Assembly (NCBI RefSeq): GCF_028623165.1
Contig: NZ_CP117768.1
Span: 5,212,001-5,276,000, forward strand
Direction of reading: 5' to 3'
DNA: 64,000 nucleotides
Source: Nostoc sp. UHCC 0926
GTDB taxonomy: Bacteria; Cyanobacteriota; Cyanobacteriia; Cyanobacteriales; Nostocaceae
Of the stretch, positions 18,945 through 28,946 are shown piece by piece. Below the pieces are notes generated by a model. It saw only the letters and a program-made list of their open reading frames with translations. It ran no database searches and was not told where the DNA came from. The translations under genes and the position numbers were made by a program. The stretch's first letter is position 1, and every line of letters starts with the position of its first letter.

Positions 18945-19805
18945 ATGAAAAACTTACAAGAAATATTAGCCATCGCTCGTGAGGTAGGTTGGGGAGCAGC
19001 AGATATCCTGCGAGCATATTACCACGGCACTGCAAAAGACCCTAACTTAGAAGTACAATATAAACAGAATGAGCCTGTTACCGTTGCCGATGTAGCTGTG
19101 AGTCAATACATTTTGCAGAGGCTACAAGCAACTTTGGGTAATGAAGATTTTGCTTACATCAGCGAAGAAACCTATCAATCGCCAAGTCCGGGCGCACACC
19201 CTTCTGCCCCTTGGGTATGGATAATTGACCCTTTGGATGGCACACGAGACTTTATCAAAAAAACTGGGGACTATGCGGTTCACATTGCTTTAGTCAAGGA
19301 AACACGCCCAGTGTTGGCAGTGGTGGCAGTACCAGAGGCTCAAAAGTTATATTATGCGATCAAAGGTGGGGGTACATTTGTAGAAACCCGTGATCAATCT
19401 GTTCCTTTACAAGTGTCGTCAGGCAAACGAGTTGAGGATTTAACCTTAGTCGTTAGTCGCTCTCACCGCAACCAAGGCTTAGATTACTTACTCCAAAACT
19501 TACCTTGTCAAAATCAGAAAGCTGTGGGTAGTGTAGGCTGCAAAATCGCCACCATTGTTGAACAACAGGCAGATATCTACATTTCCCTTTCCGGTAAGTC
19601 TGCGCCCAAAGACTGGGATATGGCAGCACCAGAACTGATTTTAACAGAAGCTGGTGGTAAATTTACCCACTTCGACGGCACTGCATTGCAGTATAACACC
19701 GGTGATATCAATCAATGGGGAGGTTTGCTGGCTAGTAACGGTGAATATCACGAGTTGCTGTGTAAGGAAGCAGAAAGGATTTTAGCGCAGTTCGAGCATA
19801 GCTAA
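18945..19805 (+). CDS. Inositol monophosphatase family, CysQ-like 3'(2'),5'-bisphosphate nucleotidase
   Basis: 286 residues. Family motifs: EPVTVADVAVSQYIL with the first metal ligand region, YISEET with the catalytic acids, WIIDPLDGTRDFI (the DPLDGT metal site) and APKDWDMAAPELILTEAGG (WDxAA). The N-terminal length and DFI after DPLDGTR favour CysQ-like PAP phosphatase over inositol phosphatase. In that role it removes the 3' phosphate from 3'-phosphoadenosine 5'-phosphate in sulfur metabolism, and it is usually Mg-dependent and Li-sensitive. Its promoter region is largely array 3. No operon partner downstream. Confidence 0.87.
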   Translation: MKNLQEILAIAREVGWGAADILRAYYHGTAKDPNLEVQYKQNEPVTVADVAVSQYILQRLQATLGNEDFAYISEETYQSPSPGAHPSAPWVWIIDPLDGTRDFIKKTGDYAVHIALVKETRPVLAVVAVPEAQKLYYAIKGGGTFVETRDQSVPLQVSSGKRVEDLTLVVSRSHRNQGLDYLLQNLPCQNQKAVGSVGCKIATIVEQQADIYISLSGKSAPKDWDMAAPELILTEAGGKFTHFDGTALQYNTGDINQWGGLLASNGEYHELLCKEAERILAQFEHS

Positions 19806-20150
19806 TGGGGCGAGGATGAATATTTTTTAATTTGCTTTTAAAACACTCAGTCATGGTATGATTAGCCCCACTACCGATAATAATCTTTACTCCTTAGTCC
19901 ACAGCTTAATTTTCAAAACACTAAATAACTGGGGCGATCGCTAATTTATACCGATTTGCTTTTAATAGTGTGACTTTATATAGTACAAGCAACAAAAGCC
20001 CGTCGTTGGAAAGTCTGTAGACCTATCCTGAAAGTTTTATTTGGCAATAAAATTCATTAAAAGACGATATTCAAAGGCTGAAGGCTGTGCTAAACTCATG
20101 GACATAAGGATTATTTTCGGTTGAGTAACTCCTTTTGATTTCTAAAAAGT
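19806..20150. other. Spacer upstream of rbp, likely long 5' leader and promoter
   Basis: No gene is seen. Cyanobacterial cold-induced rbp genes have long leaders, and this space is the place for one. A HIP1 octamer lies at 19934-19941. Confidence 0.4.
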
Positions 20151-20193
20151 GTCTCTCCGAATTTAACTCTCTACACTCCCTGAATTCGGAGAC
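20151..20193 (+). promoter_or_regulatory. Leader hairpin that buries the rbp ribosome binding site
   Basis: GTCTCTCCGAATT (20151-20163) can pair with AATTCGGAGAC (20183-20193): eight bp TCCGAATT/AATTCGGA, a two-base bulge, then GTC/GAC. The GGAG Shine-Dalgarno (20188-20191), seven bases before the ATG at 20198, is inside the stem. Such a structure would hinder initiation unless melted, remodelled or bound by protein. Known: many cyanobacterial rbp genes respond to low temperature. Inferred: this hairpin is part of that control, possibly by an alternative fold. Confidence 0.6.
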
Positions 20194-20197
20194 TTTT

Positions 20198-20509
20198 ATG
20201 TCAATTTACGTCGGAAACCTGTCCTATCAGGTTACAGAAGAGGACCTAAAGCTGGCTTTTAAAGAATACGGAACAGTGAATCGTGTTCAACTACCCACAG
20301 ATCGGGAAACAGGCCGGCCGCGTGGGTTCGCTTTTGTGGAAATGGAATCAGACACACAAGAGCAAGCTGCCATTGATGCACTTGATGGTGCTGAGTGGAT
20401 GGGACGTGATTTGAAAGTGAACAAAGCTAAACCTCGTGAGGAAAGAAGTAGCTCCTCTCGTGGTAGCTGGGGTGGCGGTAATGCCCGTCGCAACAGTAAT
20501 CGTTACTAA
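20198..20509 (+). CDS. rbp: RRM-type RNA-binding protein, glycine-rich tail
   Basis: 103 residues from the ATG at 20198, chosen over upstream starts in the frame because it lies next to a clear GGAG and begins the RRM directly (MSIYVGNLSYQ). RNP2 is IYVGNL and RNP1 is RGFAFVEM. One RRM covers about residues 2-78, followed by a Ser/Gly/Arg tail (SSSSRGSWGGGNARRNSN). These proteins bind single-stranded RNA and accumulate in the cold in cyanobacteria. The next gene is rpsU, a pairing reported for Anabaena rbp genes. The hairpin at 20151-20193 probably controls translation. Confidence 0.93.
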   Translation: MSIYVGNLSYQVTEEDLKLAFKEYGTVNRVQLPTDRETGRPRGFAFVEMESDTQEQAAIDALDGAEWMGRDLKVNKAKPREERSSSSRGSWGGGNARRNSNRY

Positions 20510-20541
20510 GTCGATTCCTGAAAATTTCACATTTAGAGTCT

Positions 20542-20590
20542 CCAGCAGATAAAGCCAAAGGCTGCACTCTGCTGGAATATTTTATTTTGT
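20542..20590 (+). terminator. Hairpin after rbp
   Basis: CCAGCAG pairs with CTGCTGG, and inside it AAAGCC can pair with GGCTG-like bases; AATATTTTATTTTG follows. It could end or attenuate the rbp transcript before rpsU, giving the small RNA-binding protein more message than S21. Confidence 0.6.
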
Positions 20591-20632
20591 ATCTAACCTT
20601 GAACTATTCATCCACATTAAGGAGGAATGAGA

Positions 20633-20827
20633 ATGACACAAGTAGTTTTAGGGGAGAATGAAGGTATTGAATCAGCCTTGAGAAGATTTAAGCGGGAAGT
20701 TTCTAAAGCTGGAATTTTCCAAGATATGAGAAAAAAGCGTCACTTCGAGACACCGATAGAAAAAGAGAAGCCTAAAGCAGTTGCTAGGCACAAGCAACGT
20801 CGTAATCAACATTCTCGCTTCAGTTAA
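20633..20827 (+). CDS. rpsU: 30S ribosomal protein S21
   Basis: 64 residues, starting at the second ATG (20633) because GGAGG at 20621-20625 is 7 bp from it and only 1 bp from the ATG at 20627. Typical S21: [20 protein letters not shown] then [19 protein letters not shown] and a basic C-terminus. It sits on the platform of the 30S subunit near the anti-Shine-Dalgarno. It follows rbp by 120 bp, an arrangement conserved in several cyanobacteria. Confidence 0.96.
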   Translation: MTQVVLGENEGIESALRRFKREVSKAGIFQDMRKKRHFETPIEKEKPKAVARHKQRRNQHSRFS

Positions 20828-21448
20828 CAAGTCCAAGTAAATTTGCCTTTCAATTTGACATCTAGCCAGCATCTCTTCATTGTTGCCATCCCTCCAGCAA
20901 GCCACAAGTAATTAGACATACATAAATAAACAACATTGTTAGTAGTAGCGCTGTATTTGTTTTCAGCCCTACTAACCGTATACTTTTAACTTCCGTAAGG
21001 ATTATTACACTAAAGACCTATGTAATTATTTTCTAACATTTGAGTGAAATTAATAGCCAAGCAGCCAAAACAGAGCAAATACCATGTTGCTTCAATGCCA
21101 ACGCTTTGCTTAACTCTTTTGTATTCATAATCACATCTGCATTTAGCAGTAGTTTATTCCGGTTCAATAACTTAGGCTTTACTGACCAACGCTAGAGGCA
21201 AGATTGTTTCTAGCTTTTTAAGATTAATACTGATGAGGTACTTTTAGAGGTTGAGTAAGTCTCTTCAATGCCATCCAGAAGTAAGCTTACTGCGATCTGA
21301 GCCACTTATATCAGACGGGCAATGATGCAGTACTTCACATGATGTCGCCAGCGATGTCTACGACGGGCTACGCCTACGCGTGGAATTGGATAGAAAAACC
21401 AGTCAGACTTAAATAGTACTTCTGCTGTGGTACTTTTTTGAGGAGTTT
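20828..21448. other. Spacer with one dispersed repeat, no gene
   Basis: At 21350-21381 there is a GCGATGTCTACGACGGGCTA repeat followed by CGCCTACGCG. Related copies are at 34624, 52789 and 61547, the last inside a gene. The rest of the 620 bp shows no supported ORF or RNA gene. A strong RBS (GAGGAG) marks its right end. Confidence 0.6.
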
Positions 21449-22513
21449 ATGAATCAAAAGATATCGAGAAGAGAGTTTGCCACACTGGCAGGGTCGGGGG
21501 TGGTGGCGATCGCCTTAGGTAGCCCACTTCTGGCAAAGTCAGCAGGAGCTGTATCCACACCTGATGCCCAGATGAAAGCCGTGTTAGATGAACTTACCTC
21601 TTTTAACGCACCCCCCATTGAGAAATTGTCGCCCATGAATGCTCGCAACAACCCGACTGTGGCAGATGCAGTCATGGGTGTGCTTGCCAAACGTCGCAAA
21701 CCTGCGGTGGAAATGGTCGGGGATGTCAACCATCAACTTATACCAGGGCCGGGGGGCGATCTCCTCGCGCGTATTTATCTACCAAAGGGAAAGGGGCCCT
21801 TCCCTGTGCTGGTCTACTTCCACGGTGGCGGCTGGGTAATCGCCAATTTAGATACCTATGATTCATCGTGCCGCGCTTTGACTAATGCAGCTAACTGTAT
21901 AGTTGTATCTGTCGCCTATCGCCAAGCCCCAGAACATAAGTTTCCCGCAGCTGCGGAAGATGCTTATGCTGCAACTCAATGGGTTATGGCGAATGCTGCC
22001 CGAATCAACGGCGACCCCAAGCAGGTTGCAGTCGGCGGCGAGAGCGCAGGTGGCAACTTGGCAACTGTCACCTGCTTAATGGCACGTGACAGAGGTGGTA
22101 AGTTACCTGTGCATCAGATGCTAATCTACCCTGTTACCAATTACGCCTTTGACACACCCTCCTACCAGGAGAATGCCAACGCCAAACCGCTTAACAAAGC
22201 AATGATGATGTGGTTCTGGAGGCAATATCTAAACAGTGAATCTGATGGGAGTAATCCCTATGCTTCACCACTGCGAGCAGAAAACCTGCGTGGTCTGCCA
22301 CCTGCGACCGTGATTACGGCAGAAATTGACCCTCTGCGTAGTGAAGGAGAAGCCTACGCCAAGCGTTTGCGTGAGGCGGGTTCCCCTGTAAAGGCAACCA
22401 ACTATAACGGCGTGACTCATGAATTCTTTGGCACCGGAGCAGTGGTAGATAAGGCAAAGCAAGCGGTTAGGGAAGCGGCAGCCGAACTGCGCTCTGGATT
22501 TCTGGGTAAGTAA
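21449..22513 (+). CDS. Tat-exported alpha/beta hydrolase, hormone-sensitive-lipase type
   Basis: 354 residues. The N-terminus has a twin-arginine signal (SRREFATLAGSGVVAIALG, then AKSAGA), so export in folded form is expected. The mature part is an HSL-family esterase: oxyanion motif YFHGGGWVI, nucleophile GGESAGGNLA, acid in TAEIDPLRSEGEAY and His in GVTHEFFG. It probably hydrolyses small acyl esters outside the cytoplasmic membrane. RBS GAGGAG lies 6 bp before the start. Its position 230 bp before katE, same strand, with a strong hairpin between, suggests separate transcription. Confidence 0.9.
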   Translation: MNQKISRREFATLAGSGVVAIALGSPLLAKSAGAVSTPDAQMKAVLDELTSFNAPPIEKLSPMNARNNPTVADAVMGVLAKRRKPAVEMVGDVNHQLIPGPGGDLLARIYLPKGKGPFPVLVYFHGGGWVIANLDTYDSSCRALTNAANCIVVSVAYRQAPEHKFPAAAEDAYAATQWVMANAARINGDPKQVAVGGESAGGNLATVTCLMARDRGGKLPVHQMLIYPVTNYAFDTPSYQENANAKPLNKAMMMWFWRQYLNSESDGSNPYASPLRAENLRGLPPATVITAEIDPLRSEGEAYAKRLREAGSPVKATNYNGVTHEFFGTGAVVDKAKQAVREAAAELRSGFLGK

Positions 22514-22578
22514 TACACTTAGCAACTAGCAAATGAGACACGCGCAACTTCTCTCCGTCTTCAGTCAGAGATAGCATC

Positions 22579-22620
22579 CTACTATCTTAAAGAAGATAGT
22601 AGAGTCGCTTTGAGTGACTC
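22579..22620 (+). terminator. Double hairpin between esterase and catalase genes
   Basis: CTACTATCTT-AAAG-AAGATAGTAG is a perfect 10-bp stem, followed by GAGTC...GACTC. There is no long T run. It is a candidate terminator of the esterase transcript or a regulatory structure for katE. Confidence 0.5.
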
Positions 22621-22744
22621 ACCTTAAAAGGGATCAGGAGTGGCAACGACCTATCCCGGCAGACTCATTTACCTGCTAAACAAAATTAATTAATTTGTGT
22701 AGCGTATTAATTCAACTGTTAAATAGCACTTCATAGCACCAAAC

Positions 22745-24865
22745 ATGACTGAACACAATCCGATCAACGAGCAAAGCAAACAGAAGGATCTAGACTCCTC
22801 TCGTCAAGAAGCCGGGGAATATCTGACCACCAATCAGGGACTTCGGGTTAACAACACAAATGATTCGCTCAAAGCTGGATCGCGTGGCCCCACATTGATA
22901 GAAGACTTTCACTTCCGTGAGAAACTGGCACACTTTGACCGAGAGCGGATTCCAGAGCGGGTGGTTCATGCGCGAGGAGCAGGTGTTCATGGGTACTTCC
23001 AGCCTTATGAATCCCTGGCAGAGTATACAAAGGCAAAGTTTCTCCAAGATCCCTCCGTTAAAACTCCGGTCTTCGTTCGATTTTCGACTGTTGTCGGGTT
23101 TCGCGGTTCAGCTGATACTGCACGCGATGTGCGCGGATTTTCTGTCAGATTCTACACTGAAGATGGCAACTATGATATAGTCGGCAACAATATTCCGGTG
23201 TTTTTTATCCAAGACGCCATCAAGTTTCCTGACTTGGTTCATGCTCTTAAACCCGAACCACACAACGAGATACCCCAAGCGGGAACCGCTCATGATAACT
23301 TCTGGGACTTCATCTCGCTAATGCCGGAATCAATGCACATGATTATGTGGATACTGTCCGATCGCACCCTTCCCAGAAGCTACCGCATGATGCAAGGGTT
23401 TGGTATTCACACTTTCCGCTTTGTCAACGAACAAGGCAAAGCAAGGTTTGTGAAATTTCATTGGAAGCCGATTCTGGGCGTGCATTCGATGGTGTGGGAT
23501 GAGGCGCAGAAAGCAGGCGGAAAAGACCCTGATTTTCATCGCCGAGATTTAGGGGACGCGATCGAAATGGGCGATTATCCTGAATTTGAACTCGGTGTGC
23601 AGATTGTTGAGGAAGAGGACGAATTTAAATTTGATTTTGATATCCTTGATTCCACCAAGCTCATTCCCGAAGAACTGGTTCCTGTGAAGCCAATCGGCAA
23701 AATGGTACTCAACCGCAACCCAGACAACTACTTTGCCGAAACCGAACAAGTTGCTTTCCAACCTGCCAATATTGTACCGGGCATTGACTTCTCGGATGAC
23801 CCACTACTGCAAGGTCGGATCTTCTCCTACGCTGATACGCAAGTACACCGTTTGGGAAGTGCAAATTATACCGATCTACCAATTAACCGCCCCGTTTGTC
23901 CGTTCGATAATAACCAACGGGACGGCGTTATGCAGTACAACATTCCCACTTCAAAGGTGAACTACTACCCCAATTCCCTCGGTAAAGGTTGCCCAATGAC
24001 GGCTCCGGAAAATCTCGGCGGCTTTGTCAGCTATCAGGAGCGGATGGAAGGTAATAAAATCCGAGAACGCAGCCCTAGTTTCCAAGACCACTTCAGTCAG
24101 GCGACCTTATTCTGGAACAGTTTGTCTGAGACTGAGAAAGAACACTTGGTGAAAGCCGCACATTTTGAGCTAGGCAAAGTGATGAACCCCGCCGTCAAAG
24201 AGCGGATGCTGGAGTTATTTAACTCTGTCGATCATCAGCTGGTAACCCGCATTGCAGAAGGACTGGGCTTACCTGCTCCTACAGAAGTAACACCAAATCA
24301 TGGGCAGAAATCTCCGGCGCTCAGTATCCAAACTATGCTAGAGAAGATGCCAGACAAATCTATTAAAAGTCGCAAGATTGCAATTCTAGCGGCGGATGGT
24401 GTAAATGCTCAGGAACTGGGCGCACTCCAAGAAGCACTAATGCAGCAGGGCGCTCATACAAAGGTCGTTGCGACTCATGGCGGTAAAATTAAAGGTGATG
24501 ATGGTCAGCAGATCCCAGTTGAGATGACCTTTGTGACGGCTGCTTCTGTGATGTTTGATGCGGTGTATGTACCTGGTGGAGCGCAGAGCATCAAGATGCT
24601 TAAGCAGCAGGGAGAAGCCGTTCACTTCATTAACGAGGCATTTAAACACTGTAAAGCGATCGCCGCTACCAGCGAAGGCGTCGAACTACTATCGATGGCT
24701 AATCTTGAGGGCGTGAAGTTGTCGCAAGATGGGGTGCGCTCTGAAATCGGTGTGGTGACTTCTGGCCAAGCCTCTGATTTGAAATCGATAGCTGATGATT
24801 TTATTAGTGCGATCGCTCAACATCGCCATTGGATGAGATTTCAAAAGGAGATGGTGCCTGCATAG
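22745..24865 (+). CDS. katE: Large-subunit catalase with C-terminal DJ-1/GATase-like domain
   Basis: 706 residues, the size class of E. coli HPII. Haem catalase motifs: [12 protein letters not shown] with the distal His75, [33 protein letters not shown] with the distal Asn region, and [14 protein letters not shown] with the proximal Tyr. A C-terminal flavodoxin-like domain (about residues 535-700; [18 protein letters not shown]) is typical of large catalases. It destroys hydrogen peroxide. In the same neighbourhood are psbA and several stress genes. Ends before a clear terminator at 24906. Confidence 0.95.
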   Translation: MTEHNPINEQSKQKDLDSSRQEAGEYLTTNQGLRVNNTNDSLKAGSRGPTLIEDFHFREKLAHFDRERIPERVVHARGAGVHGYFQPYESLAEYTKAKFLQDPSVKTPVFVRFSTVVGFRGSADTARDVRGFSVRFYTEDGNYDIVGNNIPVFFIQDAIKFPDLVHALKPEPHNEIPQAGTAHDNFWDFISLMPESMHMIMWILSDRTLPRSYRMMQGFGIHTFRFVNEQGKARFVKFHWKPILGVHSMVWDEAQKAGGKDPDFHRRDLGDAIEMGDYPEFELGVQIVEEEDEFKFDFDILDSTKLIPEELVPVKPIGKMVLNRNPDNYFAETEQVAFQPANIVPGIDFSDDPLLQGRIFSYADTQVHRLGSANYTDLPINRPVCPFDNNQRDGVMQYNIPTSKVNYYPNSLGKGCPMTAPENLGGFVSYQERMEGNKIRERSPSFQDHFSQATLFWNSLSETEKEHLVKAAHFELGKVMNPAVKERMLELFNSVDHQLVTRIAEGLGLPAPTEVTPNHGQKSPALSIQTMLEKMPDKSIKSRKIAILAADGVNAQELGALQEALMQQGAHTKVVATHGGKIKGDDGQQIPVEMTFVTAASVMFDAVYVPGGAQSIKMLKQQGEAVHFINEAFKHCKAIAATSEGVELLSMANLEGVKLSQDGVRSEIGVVTSGQASDLKSIADDFISAIAQHRHWMRFQKEMVPA

Positions 24866-24905
24866 CCACTTGCTTGACTTTGTGAACGGTAACTAATCCT
24901 AAATG

Positions 24906-24941
24906 GGACAGAAGCAGGGTAAACCTAACTTCTGTCCTTTC
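24906..24941 (+). terminator. Intrinsic terminator of katE
   Basis: GGACAGAAG pairs perfectly with CTTCTGTCC over a 14-base loop, followed by TTTCGATTTTT. The remaining spacer to 25185 is AT-rich and shows no gene. Confidence 0.85.
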
Positions 24942-25185
24942 GATTTTTACAGCCGACAATATATATTCTTATTTAGAGAAGTTTATTGATATTAAGTTAA
25001 ATAGCCGTATATTTAATCCACTGCTGTGCGCTCCTACCTTCTACCTCATTCCACAAAGAAGTGCTATAAGTTTGTTGAGTTCCATTTGCCGAACTCGCAG
25101 CAATATAAATTTATTCTTCCTCTATACCTATAAAGTATTGTAGATATCATTAGTCTGCAATCCTTTGCTCTGAATTTTTAAGAAA

Positions 25186-25905
25186 ATGTTACGACTTTAT
25201 CATTTATTACTAGGTTCTATTTTGCTGGTGTTAATACCAGTGGGAGCAAAATTTGTTCTCCCCCAATTTTCTCCACCCAAAGAGGTAAAACCCCCTGCCG
25301 TTGCGAAACTTCCCAACCCTAATGAGGGAAATATCTGGCAGAAAATCCTGGGAAATGCTGCTACTCCAACTAACTGGCAAGTTGCTGCTTGTAAGGGAAA
25401 TACACCTCTATTGTGTGTCTCGTCCAAAGGGGAACTTTTGGGTACAGTTGAGATTAACGTTTACCCATTAGCAAACAACGAGGATTTCCAAAAGAAACTT
25501 ATAGCAGCTGGTATTCCACCTGGTTCCCAAGTAGACTACCAAAGTTCCAAATACCAAACCCAGGTATTATCAGCACTCAAGGCTTGGGTTGAAGATAACT
25601 ACGCTGCTTTTGCGAAAGACCGTCAGGGTAAATATGGAAAACAGATTACTTTCTTAGCTTACCCACCGCAACCAGTACCTGTTGGTAAGCTTCAGGGAAT
25701 CCGCTATGGGTTTGCCGGACTTAAGCAAAAAGGTGGAGTACAAGAGCAACATATCAGTCATGTTGCCTTTGATGGCACTAAACTTTACGTAATTACCACT
25801 GCATTTGATCCAGGTACGCAAACAGGTAAGTTTGAGAAACTAGAAAACTTGGCTATTTTTCAACCTTACTTATATGCGATCGCAGCAGATTTACGTTTAC
25901 CCTAA
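25186..25905 (+). CDS. Hypothetical exported protein
   Basis: 239 residues, not recognised. The N-terminus has a hydrophobic segment (LYHLLLGSILLVLIPVGA) that is a signal peptide or anchor, followed by a Pro-rich linker (PPKEVKPPAVAKLPNP). The rest is a mixed alpha/beta region with two Cys (AACKGNTPLLC) that could form a disulfide. It is probably periplasmic or thylakoid-lumenal. Codon use looks like the neighbours. No functional guess is justified. Confidence 0.7.
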   Translation: MLRLYHLLLGSILLVLIPVGAKFVLPQFSPPKEVKPPAVAKLPNPNEGNIWQKILGNAATPTNWQVAACKGNTPLLCVSSKGELLGTVEINVYPLANNEDFQKKLIAAGIPPGSQVDYQSSKYQTQVLSALKAWVEDNYAAFAKDRQGKYGKQITFLAYPPQPVPVGKLQGIRYGFAGLKQKGGVQEQHISHVAFDGTKLYVITTAFDPGTQTGKFEKLENLAIFQPYLYAIAADLRLP

Positions 25906-25954
25906 TAGGCATGGGGCATGAGGCATTGAGCAATTCAATTTTGGATAATGGAAT

Positions 25955-26090
25955 TGATGATAGCGCAGCGTAAAGCCTGCGGCATGGCAACTCTTAGAGA
26001 GGGTGCGCCAGCCAACGCTTAGAGCGAGTCCGCGTACCCCTACGGGGAAGCAAGCTACGCGCAGCGTCTCGTAAGAGAGCGTCTTTTAGA
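25955..26090. repeat. Composite of dispersed GC-rich repeats
   Basis: The stretch contains short repeats typical of Nostoc spacers: AGCGCAGCGTAAAGCC, CCGCGTACCCCTACGGGG and GCAGCGTCTCGTAAGAGAGC. The last two are self-complementary. No coding function is seen; AATCTAAAATCTAAAATTCC low-complexity DNA follows. Confidence 0.6.
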
Positions 26091-26157
26091 TTAAATTTCA
26101 ATTCTTTAATCCAAAATCTAAAATCTAAAATTCCCACTCCCCAGTCCCCCAATCAAC

Positions 26158-27045
26158 CTAAATTTCAGCCACCGCCCGTTCAATCAAGCGATGTGCTAAA
26201 GTTTGCGTGCCGGTGTGTTCATAATAATTCGTTGCTACATCTAGGAACGCCGCGAGATAGTCTAACTTGTCATCGGCAATATCGACAAAACTTTGCAAAT
26301 TGCTAACTACCTTGTGTGGCGTTAAATTATTTGCGCTGACAATACCACTCATCCAACCTTTAACTGAGTCAAAGCTTTCGCCGATAAAGTTGAGTTTACT
26401 GCCAGCATTATTCCCTGGAATCACATCTTTGATGTTTTGGAAAGTCGAGTTTTGTTCTAACTCCTGTGGATTTGTTTGATTAAGCCCAGATATCGCTTTG
26501 CTGATGAAGTCTGGCCCCAGAGGTATCAAACCATCAACACAAACTAATGCCACCATGCGGATGAGTGACTCACCACTATACTCACCTAAAGAGGCGACAA
26601 AATCCCCAATACTGTCTCCAGGAATGCCGTTAATTTGGCAGAAGGCTACCAACTCAGCCACTAATTTTAATGTCAAATCGATGGTTTGGGCTTTGTCAGG
26701 TTTGGGAGTGACAGAATTTAAAAAACCCAATAAAGGAATTTTTTCGCCAACTTTGTTAGCTAAAGCTGCTGCACCAAGCGCTTTATCTGTACCATCAACG
26801 GTTTGATATAGCCACAAAGCTGTTTGGTATCCTTGGGATTTGTCATTGAATAGATAAATCGCTCTTTCACCAATTTGCTGAATTAAATCTTCGTCGTCTT
26901 CGCCAGTAACGGTCTTAATAGTATTGACAAAACCGACAGTATTTTGCCACTGGCCAGGAGCAACAAAATCGAGGGAATTCAACATAGAAATGGTCAAGCC
27001 GCTAGTTGGCAATTGATCAACTAACTCAAAAATCGATTTACTCAC
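26158..27045 (-). CDS. Conserved-looking hypothetical protein, mostly helical
   Basis: 295 residues, not recognised. Start is a GTG at 27045 preceded by AAGGAGA at 6 bp. There is no signal peptide or clear membrane span; the composition suggests a helical soluble protein (FVNTIKTVTGEDDEDLIQQ, GYQTALWLYQTVDGTDKAL). Three-residue periodic hydrophobic pattern fits packed helices. It is encoded on the same strand as the lipoprotein at 27604, 49 bp after it, so the two may form an operon. No function is proposed. Confidence 0.72.
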   Translation of the reverse strand: MSKSIFELVDQLPTSGLTISMLNSLDFVAPGQWQNTVGFVNTIKTVTGEDDEDLIQQIGERAIYLFNDKSQGYQTALWLYQTVDGTDKALGAAALANKVGEKIPLLGFLNSVTPKPDKAQTIDLTLKLVAELVAFCQINGIPGDSIGDFVASLGEYSGESLIRMVALVCVDGLIPLGPDFISKAISGLNQTNPQELEQNSTFQNIKDVIPGNNAGSKLNFIGESFDSVKGWMSGIVSANNLTPHKVVSNLQSFVDIADDKLDYLAAFLDVATNYYEHTGTQTLAHRLIERAVAEI

Positions 27046-27094
27046 AAAAATCTCCTTATTTAGGTTTTGTTATCTTTAATATCGGTAATGCGGC

Positions 27095-27604
27095 TCATTT
27101 CAGGCTAGCCAGACGACTAAGATTAAACTTCTCTAGCCAATCTGCGCGATCGCTAGCTGTAAATGACGAATCGCGAGAAAGTGCTTTTACTTGGTACTTA
27201 CCTACCAAAATTGCAGTTTGCGTCTTACCAACTTCGACTGCGGGATAACCGCCAATTTTTTTGGTGCTTTTCGAGAACTTGGCTGCTGTACTTGGTGTAC
27301 TGGTGGTATCAGAAATAGACAGCAACGCTACTTCTTTACCGCCTTTTTTCAACTTCGCTTCCGCAAAGCCTTTTTTCTCTTGGGTATAGACGCGCTGGTA
27401 GCCATCACCTGCATCAGGGAAAAGTTTATTAAATTCGCTACCTTGAGTTGCGGTCTTAGTCACCGCTTGACCCTTTCTTTGTTGAGTGCTTTCTTTTTGC
27501 ACCTGGTCAAAACGTCCAGGTGCTTTTGGAGTACAGGCTGTTGTCAGTAGGACCACTGACAGCAACAAAGCAGCTACCACTTTCCGCCCACGGTGTAAAG
27601 TCAT
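27095..27604 (-). CDS. Small lipoprotein, function unknown
   Basis: 169 residues from the ATG at 27604, which has AAGGAGA upstream; the longer frame to 27658 lacks an RBS. The signal peptide RGRKVVAALLLSVVLLTTAC ends in a lipobox (LTTAC), predicting lipid attachment at the Cys. The mature protein is basic and contains KGFAEAKLKKGGKEVALLS and SSFTASDRADWLEKFNLSRL. It lies just upstream of a GTG-started hypothetical gene in the same direction. Role unknown. Confidence 0.78.
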   Translation of the reverse strand: MTLHRGRKVVAALLLSVVLLTTACTPKAPGRFDQVQKESTQQRKGQAVTKTATQGSEFNKLFPDAGDGYQRVYTQEKKGFAEAKLKKGGKEVALLSISDTTSTPSTAAKFSKSTKKIGGYPAVEVGKTQTAILVGKYQVKALSRDSSFTASDRADWLEKFNLSRLASLK

Positions 27605-27790
27605 TCTTGGCTTCTCCTTATACTTGAGCTTTGAGGCAATTATCTGCGCTGCTAGCAATTATTACCCGTAAAATTTATTTTTTGATCATTATTGCCTAAG
27701 TTCTGAACTATAGCGGTCTAGTTTTTGTGCAACACGCATCAATATTTTGCACTTCAAAAAAGTGTCCAGTACCATACTTAACGTCCAATA

Positions 27791-27820
27791 CAAAAACGCC
27801 CCCCCTTTCGGGAGAGCGTC
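27791..27820 (-). terminator. Intrinsic terminator of psbA
   Basis: On the psbA strand ACGCTCTCCC, a GAAA tetraloop and GGGGGGGCGT form a 10-bp stem with two G-T pairs, followed by TTTTTG. It lies 44 bp after the psbA stop. Confidence 0.85.
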
Positions 27821-27863
27821 TTTTACTTATAGATAAGTGTGAAGAGAGGATATCAGATTATGA

Positions 27864-28946
27864 TTAACCGTTGATAGCAGGAGCGGTAAGAGCTACAGGA
27901 GCAAAATCACCTGCTGCCAAATCTAAGGGGAAGTTGTGAGCGTTACGCTCGTGCATCACTTCCATACCCAAGTTAGCGCGGTTGATTACATCTGCCCAAG
28001 TCGCAATCACTCGACCTTCAGAGTCAATGATTGATTGGTTGAAGTTGAAACCGTTCAAGTTGAACGCCATTGTGCTTACACCCAAGGCGGTGAACCAGAT
28101 GCCGATTACAGGCCATGCTGCTAAGAAGAAGTGCAGTGAACGGCTGTTGTTGAAAGAAGCGTATTGGAAAATTAGACGACCGAAGTAGCCGTGGGCTGCA
28201 ACGATGTTGTAGGTTTCTTCTTCTTGACCGAACTTGTAACCGTAGTTAAGAGATTCGGTTTCGGTGGTTTCACGAACTAAGGAAGAAGTTACTAGAGAAC
28301 CGTGCATTGCAGAGAACAAACTTCCACCGAATACACCTGCTACACCTAGTTGGTGGAAGGGGTGCATCAAGATGTTGTGTTCTGCTTGGAAGACGATCAT
28401 GAAGTTGAATGTTCCGCTTATACCCAAGGGCATACCATCAGAGAAGGAACCTTGTCCGATTGGGTATACCAAGAATACTGCACTTGCTGCTGCTACTGGA
28501 GCAGAATATGCTATAGCAATCCAAGGACGCATTCCTAAACGGTAGGATAGTTCCCATTCACGTCCCATGTAGCAGAATATGCCAATCAGGAAGTGGAAGA
28601 TTACCAATTGGTAAGGGCCGCCGTTGTACAACCACTCATCTAAGGATGCTGCTTCCCAAATTGGGTAGAAGTGCAAGCCGATAGCGTTGGAGGAAGGTAC
28701 TACTGCACCAGAGATGATGTTGTTTCCGTAGATTAAAGAACCTGCCACGGGTTCACGGATACCATCGATGTCTACTGGAGGTGCGGCGATGAAGGCGATT
28801 ACGAAGCAAGCGGTGGCGGCTAGCAGGGTGGGGATCATGACAACGCCGAACCAACCGATGTAGATCCGGTTGTTGGTGCTGGTGATCCACTCACAGAATC
28901 GATCCCATACGTTGGCGCTTTCGCGACGTTGAATGGTTGTTGTCAT
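27864..28946 (-). CDS. psbA: Photosystem II reaction centre protein D1, Glu130 form
   Basis: 360 residues, full length. D1 binds the special-pair chlorophyll, pheophytin, QB and the Mn4CaO5 cluster. Residue 130 is Glu ([10 protein letters not shown]), the high-light or D1:2-type version; the low-light D1:1 form has Gln. Mn ligands near the end are intact ([17 protein letters not shown] with His332, Glu333, His337, Asp342 and Ala344), as is Tyr161 in the expected context. A 16-residue tail after Ala344 is removed by CtpA. A terminator follows. The spacer to 29199 is divergent and contains a psbA promoter. A damaged psbA piece lies at 40450. Confidence 0.97.
   Translation of the reverse strand: MTTTIQRRESANVWDRFCEWITSTNNRIYIGWFGVVMIPTLLAATACFVIAFIAAPPVDIDGIREPVAGSLIYGNNIISGAVVPSSNAIGLHFYPIWEAASLDEWLYNGGPYQLVIFHFLIGIFCYMGREWELSYRLGMRPWIAIAYSAPVAAASAVFLVYPIGQGSFSDGMPLGISGTFNFMIVFQAEHNILMHPFHQLGVAGVFGGSLFSAMHGSLVTSSLVRETTETESLNYGYKFGQEEETYNIVAAHGYFGRLIFQYASFNNSRSLHFFLAAWPVIGIWFTALGVSTMAFNLNGFNFNQSIIDSEGRVIATWADVINRANLGMEVMHERNAHNFPLDLAAGDFAPVALTAPAING

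Noticed and set aside
18642-18945. Frames of 88 and 99 codons across the MITE core and array 3
   Set aside because: Repeat-derived; the real CysQ-like start follows at 18945.
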